From: Catonia carolina
Lineage: Eukaryota > Arthropoda > Insecta > Hemiptera > Achilidae
Direction: 5' to 3'
Length of the DNA: 64,000 nucleotides
Assembly: GCA_035578175.1 (NCBI GenBank)
Contig: JAQMRL010000003.1
Location: 104,086,969-104,150,968 of the forward strand
Shown here: piece after piece, positions 10,716-23,075 of the stretch
How the letters are laid out: each line of letters opens with the position of its first letter
Numbering within the stretch: the stretch's first letter is position 1
Position numbers and translations under genes: made by a program
Notes under the pieces: generated by a model
What the model was told of the DNA's origin: nothing
The model's database searches: none
What the model saw: only the letters and a program-made list of their open reading frames with translations

Positions 10716-11533
10716 TATAAATATAATCTTTAAACAGAAACCTACACGCCCTAAAGAATTCCTTCAATATCGCATGTACCATGGGATATGGTAATATAAA
10801 TAATGTCACAATAGTTCCACATCTTTCTTCACCTACCAATAAAATCTTATGTATTTGTGTACTTATTGGGTAGGGAAGCAAACAGATTGTATTTAATACC
10901 TAAAAAGATTAATTACATTCACGGTATTTATTAAGTCATGCCACATGAGAGTATTGCCGAGTATAAACCTATTAATATGTCACTATTATATTAAAAATTT
11001 CATTCCAATAATTGTCTAATTAAAAGAAAACCATGAAAAAAATTTCTTTATTAAATTCAGACCATTTCAAGTACCAATAAGACTAGCTTTTATTAGGTGA
11101 TTTCACTGATGTTTAATGAAGTTATTATTATTCTAACAAATAAAGAGGGTAAAATAAAGAATATAATAGCTTCACCTTAAATCTAGTAATTAATTTATAA
11201 TATTATACAATAACTCAACAAAATACTGTATTGTATCGTATTTATTTATATTAAATATATTTCTGTAAATACACTATATAATTTCAAAATTTTTTTTAGA
11301 AAATTTTTAATTGATGAACACATACATTTAAAAATTAATATTATCTAGTTACTAGTAGCAGTACCTTATTAAAAGCATTGTACTATTTATAAATTATTAA
11401 ATACTCTTCTAATTATTTTTTGGTACAATACTAAATTTTTTGTACTTTATATAGGCAGAATTATTTTTTAACTTAGAAATATTAATTTGCAGGAACTCAA
11501 TATTCAATCGAAAATTTAATTTTTTTTTTAATA
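10716..11533. other. 3' flank of the R3HCC1L-like gene
   Basis: AT-rich sequence downstream of the host gene's stop codon on the minus strand. A minus-strand AATAAA occurs near 11,241-11,247, a possible but unproven poly-A signal. No other coding sequence is visible. Confidence 0.4.
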
Positions 11534-11607
11534 TTATGAAAGACTGTTGTTTCCTAATGTACCTTCCCAAGCAGCTTCCCTTTGTTTTGCAGCGAGTCTT
11601 CTTTGAT
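11534..11607 (-). CDS. R3HCC1L: R3HCC1L-like last exon 'g' with stop codon
   Basis: Acceptor TTGTTTAATACAG. G from the previous exon plus AT makes Asp663; then QRRLAAKQREAAWEGTLGNN, three more residues and TAA at 11,534-11,536. The block RR.AAKQRE.AWEG is the conserved C-terminus of the family and completes the coiled coil. Only 24 codons long, so easily missed. Confidence 0.92.
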
Positions 11608-12073
11608 CTGTATTAAACAAAAGAATAACCAAGTGAGATGCAACTGAAGATATAATTAATACTTTTTTTCTATTCAATTACTAAAAATGAATATGCCTGT
11701 TTCTGTTGGTTTTCTGTCAGGGTCAGAATGGTGCACGTAGTAGATGCAAAAATGGCAACAGCTTCTTAACTTTTTCCACCAATATTTTTATCACAAAGAA
11801 TTTCTGCTTACCTTTACATTCTGTTCTTTGTTATCCGTTATCTCTAAACAGTGATAATTTCCATCTCTTAACTCATTTTTTGTCATCAGTCTCTCGACTG
11901 ATTTGAAAAGCCATTTCAAATTTGCAGTTCTCCAAGCTGTTCTATCTAGCGCAAGTCGTTTCATACCTGCAACACCCTACATATTTTGTAATATGCTTTA
12001 AATATTCTAACCTTTGCCTCTCGCTACAATTCACTCCCTCAATATTACCCTCTGTTATTGATGGAGTAATACT

Positions 12074-12250
12074 TTAACCCTTATTGTGTTAATGTCCATA
12101 CATACGGACGTTCTAGATAACTTCGAAAAATACCAATGTCCATATATACGGGCACAGGGTTTACTGCTGAAAAATGCCGATGCCCATATATGAGGTGTAG
12201 CTATTAAATAACAAGACTGATGTTGCTGCAGATCAAGGAGGCATGCGTCA
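12074..12250 (+). repeat. piggyBac-like end with three short repeats
   Basis: TTAA at 12,074-12,077 is followed by CCCTTATTGTG. Inside are three imperfect repeats of AATGTCCATAYATACGG starting near 12,091, 12,131 and 12,177. TTAA plus CCCT is the usual piggyBac boundary, and such repeats are common just inside those ends. The other end is not visible, perhaps lost when the mariner relic arrived. Confidence 0.45.
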
Positions 12251-12374
12251 ACCACCATTAATCAATAGCTGTTTAGTGTGAACCTTTCTCTTTAGTACGC
12301 AGCTAGTCTCGCTTCTGTAAACAACACCGTTTAGTCAGTCTACATTCGCGTTATTGTTGTTTTTTGTTTTGCCG

Positions 12375-13400
<1,026 letters not shown>

Positions 13401-13403
13401 GTA

Positions 13404-13590
13404 CGAGGTTCCGTTCTTGAGATATTTTGTTCACACACACACACAGACCAATTGCTAAAAACATGTTTTTTTGGGTTCAGGGGGTCTGAAAACGTGTAGA
13501 TCCGGTGAAAACTCAATTTCGAAAAATCGATACGAAAACAATACTTTCCTTCCTATAATATTCATATAGACAAGAGAAAGTAAAAAATTA
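13404..13590 (+). repeat. Family A repeat, right end only
   Basis: GTTCCGTTCTTGAGATATTT, a CA run, GACCAATTGCTAAAAACATG and the end AGACAAGAGAAAGTAAAAA match the right-hand 185 bp of the copy at 2.6-3.4 kb. The joint with the mariner relic is abrupt. Confidence 0.8.
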
Positions 13591-13979
13591 TAATACAAGA
13601 TAAATTAAAATTCAACTAAGGACCATGATTGGTCAAGAGAGTTTTATCAGAGGCAGAAAGAAATGTGATTGAATATGACAAAAAAGTATAGAAAATCGAG
13701 AAAATTTAAAAATCTCAAAGTTAAGAAACCAAAATTCAATATATTTTTACATAAAAAAAACCAACAGTCCAGAATGAAATTGTTTAATTTCATTTGACTT
13801 GGATTATCAAATTCAATTCACAGATGGTTTTTCCTTTGAATGAGAATTTTATATTTAAAAAGTTCTGTATGTTTTACTGATAATTTTACACTGGTTTGTG
13901 AAAACAATATTAACACTCATTTTGGCAAGTTTACTGCACATTTATGTATTGAGAAAAATAGTAAAAGATTAGCTACCTA

Positions 13980-15145
13980 TGTCCACACTCGTGCGATGTA
14001 GCATGCGACATCGCATGCACTTAGAGGCATGCCATTTCACCTGTCCGCACTCGTTTGAAGAGCTTTATTTCAAAAAACATAATGAATATTTTTGAACACT
14101 ACACTAAATTAAAGCCTGCTCTTTCCAGCATTGATTGGTTTGACTTAAGTTACTTTATTTTGAAACTAGTCTGAGATGCAGCAATTTACGCATAAAGAGC
14201 ACTCAGATTTTAGCCGGTTTTCCGTTAATGTGGTCAGTTACTCCGTCCAGGCTTTTCATAAAGAACGGAATTTAAGTACATTAAAGATCAGAGTTTTCTC
14301 TATATGAACATTTTAAAATAGAAGTCTGATGTTCTATTTTAAAATGCTGGCCATTTTTTTTTTAAAAAGTGTATTTTTGCTTAATGTAAAGATAGGGAAA
14401 TGATTTTGGACTGGACCATGCATTTTGACAGCAGTATTGTGCCATGTATCGTATATTGCATTAGTAATTAGAAATAGATAAGTGGTGTTAATAAAAAATT
14501 CTATTGACTTCTTGAGAGGAAACCGAGTTCTATAGCGGTATTCGCTCAGAGTATAGTCGTTTAGAAAAACAAACTTCTGTGTTTTCCTGCTGCAACTCAT
14601 TCCGTAGCTCATTTTGAATTATTTAAAGATTTTTTTTAATAAAAAAATAAACGCTTTGCTTGACATAATACAATTGTGAAAACGCATGGTTCAGTCCAAA
14701 AGTAATTTCCCTAACTTTACCAAAAAAGCACTTTTTAAAAAATGCCCGGTATATTAAAACGAAACATGAGATTTAACTTTTAAAATATTCATACTATAGA
14801 AAAAACTCTGATCTTCAACGAACTTAAACGCCGATTTTTATGAAAAGCATGGACTGAGTAACGGACATTTAAAAACCACTTTAACGGAAAACCGGCTCAA
14901 AACTGAGTACTTTTTTGTGTAAATTGCTGAAGTTGTCTCCGATTAATTTCTATAAAACAATCTTAATCAAACCAATCAATGCAGGAAAGAACAAGGTCTA
15001 ATTTAGTGTATTGCTCAAAAATATTCGTAGTTTTTTTTTGAGATAAAGCTCTTCAAACGAGTGCGGGAATGTGGTATGCCTCTAAGCACATGCGATGTAG
15101 CATGTGACATCGCAAGTTGAAAAAGAAAGCGCATGAGTGTGGACA
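13980..15145. mobile_element. Long-terminal-inverted-repeat element with 6-bp target duplication
   Basis: The ends TGTCCACACTC and GAGTGTGGACA are inverted, and similarity continues inward for about 450 bp on each side (for example GCACTCGTTTGAAGAGC, CGGTTTTCCGTTAA, GACTGGACCATGCATTTTG against their complements at the right). An exact TACCTA flanks the element at 13,974-13,979 and 15,146-15,151. Close to the ends are inner palindromes of the type GCGATGTAGCATG. There is no transposase frame. It is an intronic fold-back element; the superfamily is not identified. Confidence 0.85.
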
Positions 15146-15203
15146 TACCTATTAAATAATTAAATTAAACAAAATTAAATAAATGTTTATTTGGAATGCA
15201 TAC

Positions 15204-15437
15204 CTCTAGCTTCTTTCAAAATCAACTTCTCTTCTTCTCTCTTTTTCTGATCTGTTGGTAATCTGAGTCCAAGTGCACCAGTCACTAAACGTCTGGCTAA
15301 AGCAGAACAAGTCTTTGGTCTACAGGCTGGTGGTAATGTGACTGGTATTGTACGAGCTTTAGTACGTGATTCAGGAAGTGCTAATCTAAGTGGACGTGTC
15401 TTAACAAATGGTAACTCACACTGTAAAACTTCATCAG
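15204..15437 (-). CDS. R3HCC1L: R3HCC1L-like exon 'f': Pro/Arg segment and coiled-coil start
   Basis: Acceptor TTTTTTTCTTTAAG, donor GTATGC. Encodes residues 585-662, including LPPACRPKTCSALARRLVTG then ALGLRLPTDQQKREEEKL with minor uncertainty at the Gln/Lys step. ARRLVTGALG is shared with vertebrate R3HCC1L, and the Glu/Lys-rich stretch starts the C-terminal coiled coil that gives the family its name. Confidence 0.93.
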
Positions 15438-15499
15438 CTTAAAGAAAAAAAAATTAATTAATAACTATGAACCAATAAACTACGTAATAAAAACTATTT

Positions 15500-15690
15500 G
15501 GTTGCCTATGTAGCATGGTGGTACCGAGCTAAGCCTACAACACAGAGGTTCCAGGTTCAATTTCCGGCTAGGATCTGGAAATTATTACAAGTCAAAACCC
15601 ATCATTGTCACTATTAACCAAGCTGTTGATGCTAATATTAACTATTCATCACAGCTTGTAACATTAAAAGAGAATTTGAAACGATTAATA
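15500..15690 (+). mobile_element. tRNA-derived SINE
   Basis: TAGCATGGTGGTACCGAGC (A-box region) is followed by AGGTTCCAGGTTCAATTTCC (B-box region) and a body beginning GGAAATTATTACAAGTCAAAA, like the SINEs at 10.6 and 55.8 kb. No clear A-tail. Confidence 0.6.
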
Positions 15691-15892
15691 ACACCCATCA
15701 CATATAAGAGTATTAAACTAAATACATTTTATCACAGGTTCCAGAACACAGTTTTTCTCTTTTGCTCAATCAATTAAATAAATGGTGAATGAAGTAAAAG
15801 AATACAAGCAGGGTGAAAACGTAAAATGCTTTTCAAGAAGTGATGTACTAATTTTTCTTATCCCATAATGAATGTATAAATTGCAATCTTAA

Positions 15893-16884
15893 CCCTCTTG
15901 CAGCGGACTGTTTCGCATAAAACAGTAAAACCGGTTTCGTATAACCGCGACCTTATTTAAAATGTTTTATCTAGCGTCATTACTAACGAAAAATTATGAA
16001 AAAATTACAGCTAATTCATATAAAACGTACGCACATTTTGAATATAATAACATGAAAATCGCTTTATTATTCTTTGTGTTTAGAGTGAGCGAAATGTTCA
16101 CCCGCGAAAATTTGGTGTTTACTTTAGATTTTTTAATATAACAGGCTTAAATTTTAGTTTAACAAAAATTTGTATAAAACATGTTTTGTAGGTAAGAGTT
16201 TACTGAATAAATTGGTATTTTTCATTTTATTTCCCGTAAATATTTCACGGAGTTACAGAGTTTTCAAATTATTAACTAGATCAAGAATTGAACGTGCGAG
16301 CAGTAAACATATATTTCACAACTTTTGAAGTGATGTCACACAAACAAAATTATCTTTAGGGTGCAGCTATTATATAAGATATATAGGAAATTGTTTTATC
16401 TACAAAAACCTGTTTTCAAAACGTTTGTAACGTGCCAGACAAGGAAAAACATAATACAATTAACTTTTATCTCTGTTTTTACGATTATTTTTTGTTCCTG
16501 GAACTGATAAACCCCTCCATAGAATAACATTGACCTCTCCGTCTGTCAGAAAGAGCACGTTCCTATTCAGAAATGTCCCTTCTACAAGCCAGACCAATCA
16601 GAATTCATCTACGTTCTTTTTTTCACGTACACCACATGAATGAATCGAAAAAGGGAAATTCTATAACCTTGGCTTTTAACATCGCACTGTACAGGGAATA
16701 AAAAATTTCCCTTTTATGATATCCTTATTCTGAAATGCGTATTACACGCGTTAAGAAATCTACTACAAGATTCATACCATATTTTTTGTTCTACGATGTA
16801 TACTGACTGTGATGTCATGCATTTAGTGAATGACAGCGCGATTCAACTGGTTTGCCACAATTGTGGTGTTTCGGTGTATAAGGG
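15893..16884. mobile_element. piggyBac-like non-autonomous element
   Basis: TTAA at 15,889-15,892 and 16,885-16,888 flank a unit that starts CCCTCTTGCAGCGG and ends TATAAGGG. The TTAA target and CCCT/AGGG termini are the piggyBac hallmark, although the inverted match beyond four bases is weak. No transposase similarity is seen in the 992 bp. Confidence 0.5.
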
Positions 16885-16909
16885 TTAAGAATAATAAGCA
16901 ACCCCTGAT

Positions 16910-17050
16910 CCAATGAGATGAGGTTTTTATACTGAGGTCCTTGTGTTTGATTCCCGGTCAGGTCTTGCATTTTTTCACCACATCTTCATCTACCACCCTT
17001 TTTGTCATATGTATTAGCAGTAATTGTGAAACAAAAATGTGAAGAGGATG
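16910..17050 (+). mobile_element. SINE fragment
   Basis: TGTTTGATTCCCGGTCAGG (degenerate B box) and a body CATTTTTTCACCACATCTTC through GTATTAGCAGTAATTGTGAAA match SINE bodies elsewhere. The head is diverged. Confidence 0.5.
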
Positions 17051-17099
17051 AAAAGAATGACAAGTACTCTTGTATAGCTTTAGGCCAAACATTCCTTGA

Positions 17100-17165
17100 A
17101 GATAAATCTTTATAATGCATCCTGCAGTTTGAAATATTTCTATTTCATTATATGAAATAGAAAGA
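17100..17165 (+). repeat. Outer fragment of palindromic hammerhead-type family
   Basis: ATAAATCTTTATAATGCATC and CTGCAGTTTGAAATATTTC match the outer sequence left of the palindrome at 2.05 kb. Only the edge of the element is present here. Confidence 0.6.
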
Positions 17166-17229
17166 TTCCTTGAAGAGTATGGTTAACTGAACCCCGACTA
17201 TCACAATACATCGGTAACCACTGTCTAGT

Positions 17230-17348
17230 ATTCAAATCTGTATAAAAATAACTACCTTTACTAGGATTTGAACCACAGAAACTTCATCTTCAAAAATTAG
17301 CGGTTAAACAGCTGACCCGTGGTGACACTTTACCACAAGACCAGGTTG
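17230..17348 (-). mobile_element. tRNA-like SINE head, reverse orientation
   Basis: The reverse complement reads CTGGTCTTGTGGTAAAGTG near its 5' side and GGTTCAAATCCTAGTAAAGG near the 3' side, the A and B boxes of a tRNA-like promoter. Confidence 0.5.
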
Positions 17349-17623
17349 ATGTGCTAAAAATAAAAAGTCGCATTTCCCAACTAGTGATTCATTTGGCACT
17401 GGCTTATTCCTACCTTCTGTGGGGTGCTTAAATGAAGTGGTTTATTGCTTTTCTCTGTTTCAAGGCACATTTTGCTAGTTCTAGATATCGCTTTTCAGAG
17501 AATATTGAAGCTGAATTTCATAAAAATTATTTATTACTTTACGGTAGTTACTCATTCTACCCCTTAGTGGCAAGCAATGGAAACTGGAATTTGCTATACT
17601 TTTTCTAGATAAGCATAGTGATT

Positions 17624-18021
17624 GTTGTTGTTGTTTAGGTCATCAGCCAAAAAGCTGGTTTGAACCTGTAGAGGTTTTACTAAGTAAAATGAGGAGTGAG
17701 GTGGTTTACCATTGCCTTCCTCACTGAATGGAAAAGTATGCTTATCAGCATGCCATGCCCTCTGAAAAGCACGTACTTTCCACTCTATAAATGACACCTT
17801 CACTTCATTCACCACAGGGTCCGGCTGTATAATGAAATTCATTACTTTCAGAGGAGATAACTCTGATTAGTGTCTTTTACACCTCTACCTCTTCTGTTCT
17901 TAAATGATTCAGTCATTTCATTGGCTGACCATGTGATAAGAAACAGAGCTATTTATTTTAGCCCTGCAACGAACAGATATAGAGAAATTAATTTGACTCT
18001 CCATCTGTCTGTTATGGGCAG
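17624..18021 (-). mobile_element. Hairpin-tailed SINE, complete, 11-bp target duplication
   Basis: Flanked by GCATAGTGATT at 17,613-17,623 and 18,022-18,032. In sense (minus) orientation it begins TGCCCATAACAG and ends with GGTTCAAACCAGC, a short hairpin (CAGC...GCTG), ATGACCTAAACAAC and a (CAA)n tail. A 3' hairpin plus simple-repeat tail is typical of SINEs mobilised by a LINE that recognises that tail. About 398 bp, with no coding frame. Confidence 0.85.
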
Positions 18022-18287
18022 GCATAGTGATTATTATAATTGTAATCCTTTCTGCAGGTATAAAAATAGTACGTCCTCTTTAGGGTAGTCACTTTCTTTA
18101 CCCTTTACGCCCAAGTGATTGAAATTTAAATGCTTTAGTTTCTTTTTTGTTTCAACCTCTGAAGAATAAACGTGTCAAATTTTAGCTTTCTAGGTAATCA
18201 GGAAAAGTTAGGTAAATAGTGATGGGTCAGTGAAGACTTTAGCATTTATATTGTTATTTGTATTTAAGCCTTTTTTGTTACGGCTAT

Positions 18288-18357
18288 TTGGTTTACTTAG
18301 AACAACCTCTACGGGTTAAAATCAGCCTTTAGGCTTCTAACCTATACAACAAAATCA
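18288..18357 (+). repeat. Hairpin-tailed SINE, 3' end fragment
   Basis: CTTAGAACAACCTCTACGGG through TCAGCCTTTAGGC and AACCTATACAACAA match the last 70 bp of the hairpin-tailed SINE. It lies in the intron only about 18 bases from a host exon donor. Confidence 0.6.
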
Positions 18358-18374
18358 AACAAGAAATCACTTAC

Positions 18375-18615
18375 CGATAACAGGATTGTTGAAAACGCCT
18401 AAAGCATGTGTATCATCAACCCACTTCAACTGAAACCCACCTCGATTTCTATAGGCAGCAAAGATATTTAATAAATCTCTAGTCTTAAATTCAGGTGGAA
18501 AACCATAAATTTCAATAATACATTCACCATCATTGGTCCGTTCTTCTGTCGTTTGGAACGATCGATAATCACTGGAAGGAGTCGTTACTTTAACTTGACC
18601 AACAGACTGGGTTAA
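18375..18615 (-). CDS. R3HCC1L: R3HCC1L-like exon 'e': RRM-like C-terminal domain
   Basis: Acceptor GAATTTGTTTCAG in phase 0, donor GTAAGTG in phase 1. Encodes residues 505-584, including ECIIEIYGFPPEFKTRDLLN and LKWVDDTHALGVF. These are the two most conserved blocks of the R3HCC1/R3HCC1L C-terminal domain (IEIY.FP.EF.T.DLL..F and (I/L)KWVDDTHALGVF), which has the strand-helix-strand layout of an RRM. This exon is the firmest family assignment in the window. Confidence 0.96.
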
Positions 18616-18765
18616 CTGAAACAAATTCAATACACTAAACAATCTGTAATTGAAATTAAAAAGAATCACAGCCTCACAATTTTTTTAGAGTAATTCATCC
18701 AAAAAATTAAATTGTAAAGAGGCCTAATTTATTAAAAATGTAAACAATTTGATCAATTTTTTTAA

Positions 18766-19375
18766 CTTTCTCTTGCCTGTATAAATATATAGGAAGGAAA
18801 GTATTGTTTTCATATAAATAGAAATTGAGTTTTCACCGGATTTACATGTTTTCAGACCTCCTGAACCCAAAAAACATTATTTAGTGATTGGTCTGTGTGT
18901 GTAAACATAATATCTCGAGAATGAACATCATACAAAGTTAAAACTTGAAACTGAAGTTAGGTACCACTAGAGGACCCGACAACAACATTTTCATCAAAAT
19001 TGTCTAACCGGAAGTAGTAGTTTATTCGTGTAATTGTTCACTTTTTAGCGATTTTCTCAAAAACGGCTCCTACAATTATTTTTAAAATCGCCTCATTTAC
19101 TACATTTTCTATGCTCTACAAGATAAGATAGGTGCCATATCTGCTAAAATTCTTGGGGTGGCTGTTCTCTCGTAGAAGAAAATGTTTTTTTTTTTTTAAG
19201 ATTGCTGTCTTAATATGCATTTTAACACAAAGTGTATAAAATAAAAGTTGTAGACAATTTAAAAACCTACAGCTTTTATTCCAAACATTTCTTTGTACAA
19301 CGCTTAGTTTAGAGGTAATTAGTGATTTTGCTTTTTTTTCATGAAAATCTGTACAGACAATGTTTTTCTTTTTTG
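18766..19375 (-). repeat. Family A repeat, reverse copy
   Basis: Begins ACTTTCTCTTGCCTGTAT and runs in reverse orientation through GTCTGTGTGTGTAAACATAA, TCTAACCGGAAGTAG and CTACAAGATAAGATAGG into the middle of the unit, fading near 19,375. About two thirds of the unit is present. Confidence 0.75.
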
Positions 19376-20384
19376 GCCTACCCACTTCATAGCTAGCCAA
19401 TGACTTGCCAGCAACGTTGCCAATACTTGCTCTCATAGCTCTTTATATATTTCGTCAGCCATTTTTTTGGTCTTTCAACAACAATTATTGTACGTTCATA
19501 ACCTATGAACATACAACCAAGCTGATTATATCATAAAGTATTGCATATAAATGCACTATATAATCGTCATGTTCAGTACAAGATGCAAGACACAAGTGAA
19601 CTACTGCAGCTCTTATACGTATGCGCGCGTATACTGGAGCACAGGTGGCACAGTGCATTCGAGAGGGACACGTGCAGGGCAGGGCAGGTAGACATTTCTC
19701 CCAGCGTATACTGAAGACGTAGGACAGGGGAATATTTTTTTCAGGTTCAGAAATTAGGGCCATTTAGCGCGATTGATCATTTTAGCAAGTGATAGGTTAG
19801 GAGTGGTTTAGGAGGGATAGGTTAGTATCGGATTTGTCCGATTTTGGTATAGAAAAATTAATTTTACAGTATTGTATTACAAAGTGAAGGGAGACAAGTT
19901 TATGGCAAAGTGATTTTATGAAAAAATGTAAAACACATGGCGAGTTCAAGTTAACACAAGAGTTTGAAAGGTACAACATACAAGAATTACACTAGGTTTA
20001 CAATGGAAAAGTTTTTAATGTAATCAGGATGATTGGGATCATACAATATGGTTTTGGTACATACAAGTTCAACTTCTTCTTGAACCAACATGTTTCCTGC
20101 TCAACGCATGCCCTAAAACTGTGCCTAGACTACAAACTGTGGTTGCTTGACACTGACACGTTGCTATGCCACACGTCTGCCTCCCAAAATACGGTATGTT
20201 ACAGGCAACAATAGCTGCATAGTTTTCACTCCTGCCCTGTCTGTGCCACCTGCATGCCAGTATACACCCGGCCTAATGTTTATCAAAATGGCAAACATTC
20301 TGACTGGTCTAAATGCATGGAACAGCAGAGCTCATCAACTGTGACAACCATAATAGGTATAGTGGTTTTCTATATAAGTATAAT

Positions 20385-20668
20385 ATCTATTTAAGCTGCC
20401 GTAACTTTTATTTTCACTTACACGTGTTTCGGTGGATCCACCATCATCAGAGTATATATCATTGAATTAAATTTTTTTTTAAGTCTGTAACATCTACAGA
20501 TTTAAAAAAAAAATTAGTTTGAATAATATTATATACTCTGATGATGGTGGATCCACCGAACCAAGTGTTAGTGAAAATAAAAGTTACGGCAGCTTATAAA
20601 AGGTTAGTGAAATTTATTATATAAAATAGATAAATTTCAAGCTGCAGGATGCATTATAAGGATTTATT
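20385..20668. repeat. Palindromic hammerhead-type element, diverged copy
   Basis: Left arm AAGCTGCCGTAACTTTTATT and TTTCACTTACACGTGTTTCGG match the right arm in reverse (CTCTGATGATGGTGG, AAAGTTACGGCAGCTTATAA). A minus-strand core at 20,411-20,456 keeps CTGATGA and GAAACACGTG; the plus-strand copy at 20,533-20,578 has GAAC in place of GAAA. The central part has diverged and the right flank carries the family's outer phrase (GCTGCAGGATGCATTATAAG). Intronic, directly next to host exon 'd'. Confidence 0.85.
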
Positions 20669-20713
20669 TTCGAATAAGTGTTTAATAGTACTCAAGAAAA
20701 ATAAAATAATTAC

Positions 20714-21623
20714 CTCATCAAGAAGACTACGTTCTAAACAATTCCCTTCATCATCAAACAATGACTCCCAGTCAGATTCACTTCTATTTACTTCATTCAT
20801 GATACCTTTCTCTTCAAAAAACGAATCGTTACTACTCGAACTAACATTAATATTATCACTAACATTTAAATTTGAACTTAGATCACAATTTGTACTATTA
20901 GCACTTTCATATGCGACACTCTCAATTAAATGAATCTGCTTCGCTTTGCGATCAATATTACTGTCTTCAGTATCAGATTCGCACGTTTCTTTTCTCTTAA
21001 CACACAATAGATCTTTGTCACCAGTCTCATGATCCGTATTATCTGAATTCGATGATAATGAATTTCGCTGAAGATCTACTTCCTTCACTGTAATACCTAA
21101 AGTTTTATTTTCTGTTAAGTCATTGTCTAAAATTATACCACTTTCAGAAACTGTTACGGTAGAATTATCCTTACTATTACTAACATAACTAATATTACTA
21201 TTGTTACTACAACAGCTACTACTGCTTTCAAGATTAGTTATATCAGTATCAACTGAACTATCTAAATCACAACTGCTATTGGTGTCTTTATGTTGGTTTT
21301 CTAAACATAAATGATCTAGTGATTTACTGAAATCAGATTTGTTATAGCTTTCGTCTGTTACACTTAACGACGAATGCACATTTTCATCCTGTTGCGATTT
21401 ACAACAATCTTTCAAAACATCCTTCGATGACAAAATCGTTTCTTTACATAGCTGGTTTTCATTTTCTGTAACTGAAGTCGATGATGGATTAATATTTAAA
21501 GCAGGTGGCTGTTGAATTTGCTGTGATGCTGACGGAGGTCTACTTGGAGTTGTTTCCTGCTGATTTGTTTTTGATCGTCTTGGTCTGGGAACATAAACTT
21601 GCTGATCTGGTCTACGTATCTTT
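20714..21623 (-). CDS. R3HCC1L: R3HCC1L-like exon 'd': second EJC-binding-like motif and Ser-rich linker
   Basis: The largest exon, 910 nt with no stop. Acceptor TTTGTTCAACAG, donor GTAATT after Glu504. It opens KKIRRPDQQVYVPRPRRSK, clearly matching the N-terminal motif of vertebrate R3HCC1L (RARRPD.A.YVP.ARR), a motif of the UPF3B/SMG6 exon-junction-complex-binding type. The rest is a disordered linker rich in Ser, Asn and Asp, with runs such as SSSSCCSNNSN and several SD/SE acidic clusters that are potential CK2 sites, plus one basic patch (SNIDRKAKQ). It ends with acidic FDDEGNCLERSLLDE. No domain is recognised in the linker. Confidence 0.92.
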
Positions 21624-21689
21624 CTGTTGAACAAAAAATAACATTAAAAATTACAAAATGTTTATTTTTTTTAAATTTATTTATTTAAT

Positions 21690-21860
21690 GTACCATCAAC
21701 TGCAACGGTCATTAGTGACTACGTTGGGGTGTAACTTTGTACAATGGAGGATAAAATGATTTTTTGTCACATATGAAATTATGCCGTGCCTGAGTGGGAT
21801 TTGAACCCAGGACCGCATGATGAGTGGCAAGCACGTTACCAACTACACTAATGCGTAATT
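21690..21860 (-). mobile_element. tRNA-derived SINE, reverse orientation
   Basis: The reverse complement has TAATGCGTAGTTGG-like tRNA 5' sequence (A-box region shows changes), then GGTCCTGGGTTCAAATCCC (B box) and ACTCAGGCACGGCATAA, the same junction as in the SINE at 4.0 kb. Its 3' side shares CGGTCATTAGTGACTACG with the copy at 10.3 kb. Confidence 0.75.
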
Positions 21861-23040
21861 CATTGTTTTTGAAGTGCCGATTCTGTTTGCTTATAATATA
21901 GAATTCTAATGAATCGATTTAAATTTTTTTACATGGTATTAAAGAGGGCACCTTTCAGGATTCTGCAAAATATCCAAAAACAAAAATTATTGGTAAAAGC
22001 CGTAAAAAAGATATTTCAAAGTAAAAAGAAAATGAATTAAAATTTCGAAATAAGTAAAAGTATGAAATACTGTCATAAATAATTGATAAAATTCAGCATA
22101 ACTTATAAGTGAAAAGTTTGTCTTTTTTCAGGTGTGAATATTCCATCAAATGGTAATTCTGTGTGAACTACATAAAAATAGTGTGACAAAATAATAATAT
22201 AAAATCAATGTTAATCGATAAAAATAAATAAATTTATTAATTACAATTTTAAAAGTGAATATATTCCGAAGGGATTCAACAATGCAGAACATTACACATT
22301 TTAATTTAAAAAATAATAATATTAAAGGAAAGAACACTTTCATTTAACAAATTCAACAAACTGAAAAAAATCACTGCATAGCAAATTTCCTATAGGAAAT
22401 AAAATGTTAAAAGAATTTTAAAATAAAATATAAATACCATACCAGGTGCTACCAATAGTGACTGGTACATGAAAAAGGTTCGTTTCATGTCGGGTGATGA
22501 GAATTTTGTAAATATTGAATAAATTTTGAAGAAACCTTTGATAAACAACGGCGGCAGTATGAAATCTCAAGGTGGGGGTCAGTCTAACGGAAAGTTTAAG
22601 TAACAAAATTGTATATTTATTAAATAAAAGCTGAATTATCAAAACAAGAAATTTCCCAAACCATCTTTTTAAACAGTCTGTAGCAGTACAAATTTGATCA
22701 ACTTCATAGTAGCAAACAGTTACACAAAACATAAAAGTAAATAAACAGTACAATATATAACTATTTTATTTCAACTAAACTACAAGATTTCATTTTATTA
22801 AAGTAAATTCACACAAATTAAATTAAAAAACTAACTAAATTCTAAACCCATTTAAAAAATCGATCGTCATTTGTTTATTTTCAATATTAATTTAAAAGGA
22901 CTGAATAAAGTATACATTATAATTTGTTTTCCGAGTCAAATTAGCTACACCAGAAAATTATTGAAACTTATTAATTTTGATTGTATTTTCATACATCTAT
23001 TTGTATTTCTGCATTATTTTGTATTGTATATTAAATATAC

Positions 23041-23075
23041 AATATCCTGAACACAAATTTTGTGTTCAGGATATT
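23041..23075. repeat. Perfect 17-bp short palindrome
   Basis: AATATCCTGAACACAAA, one base, then its exact complement. A second palindrome (GTATATTAAATATAC) overlaps its left edge. Too short to classify. Confidence 0.75.
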
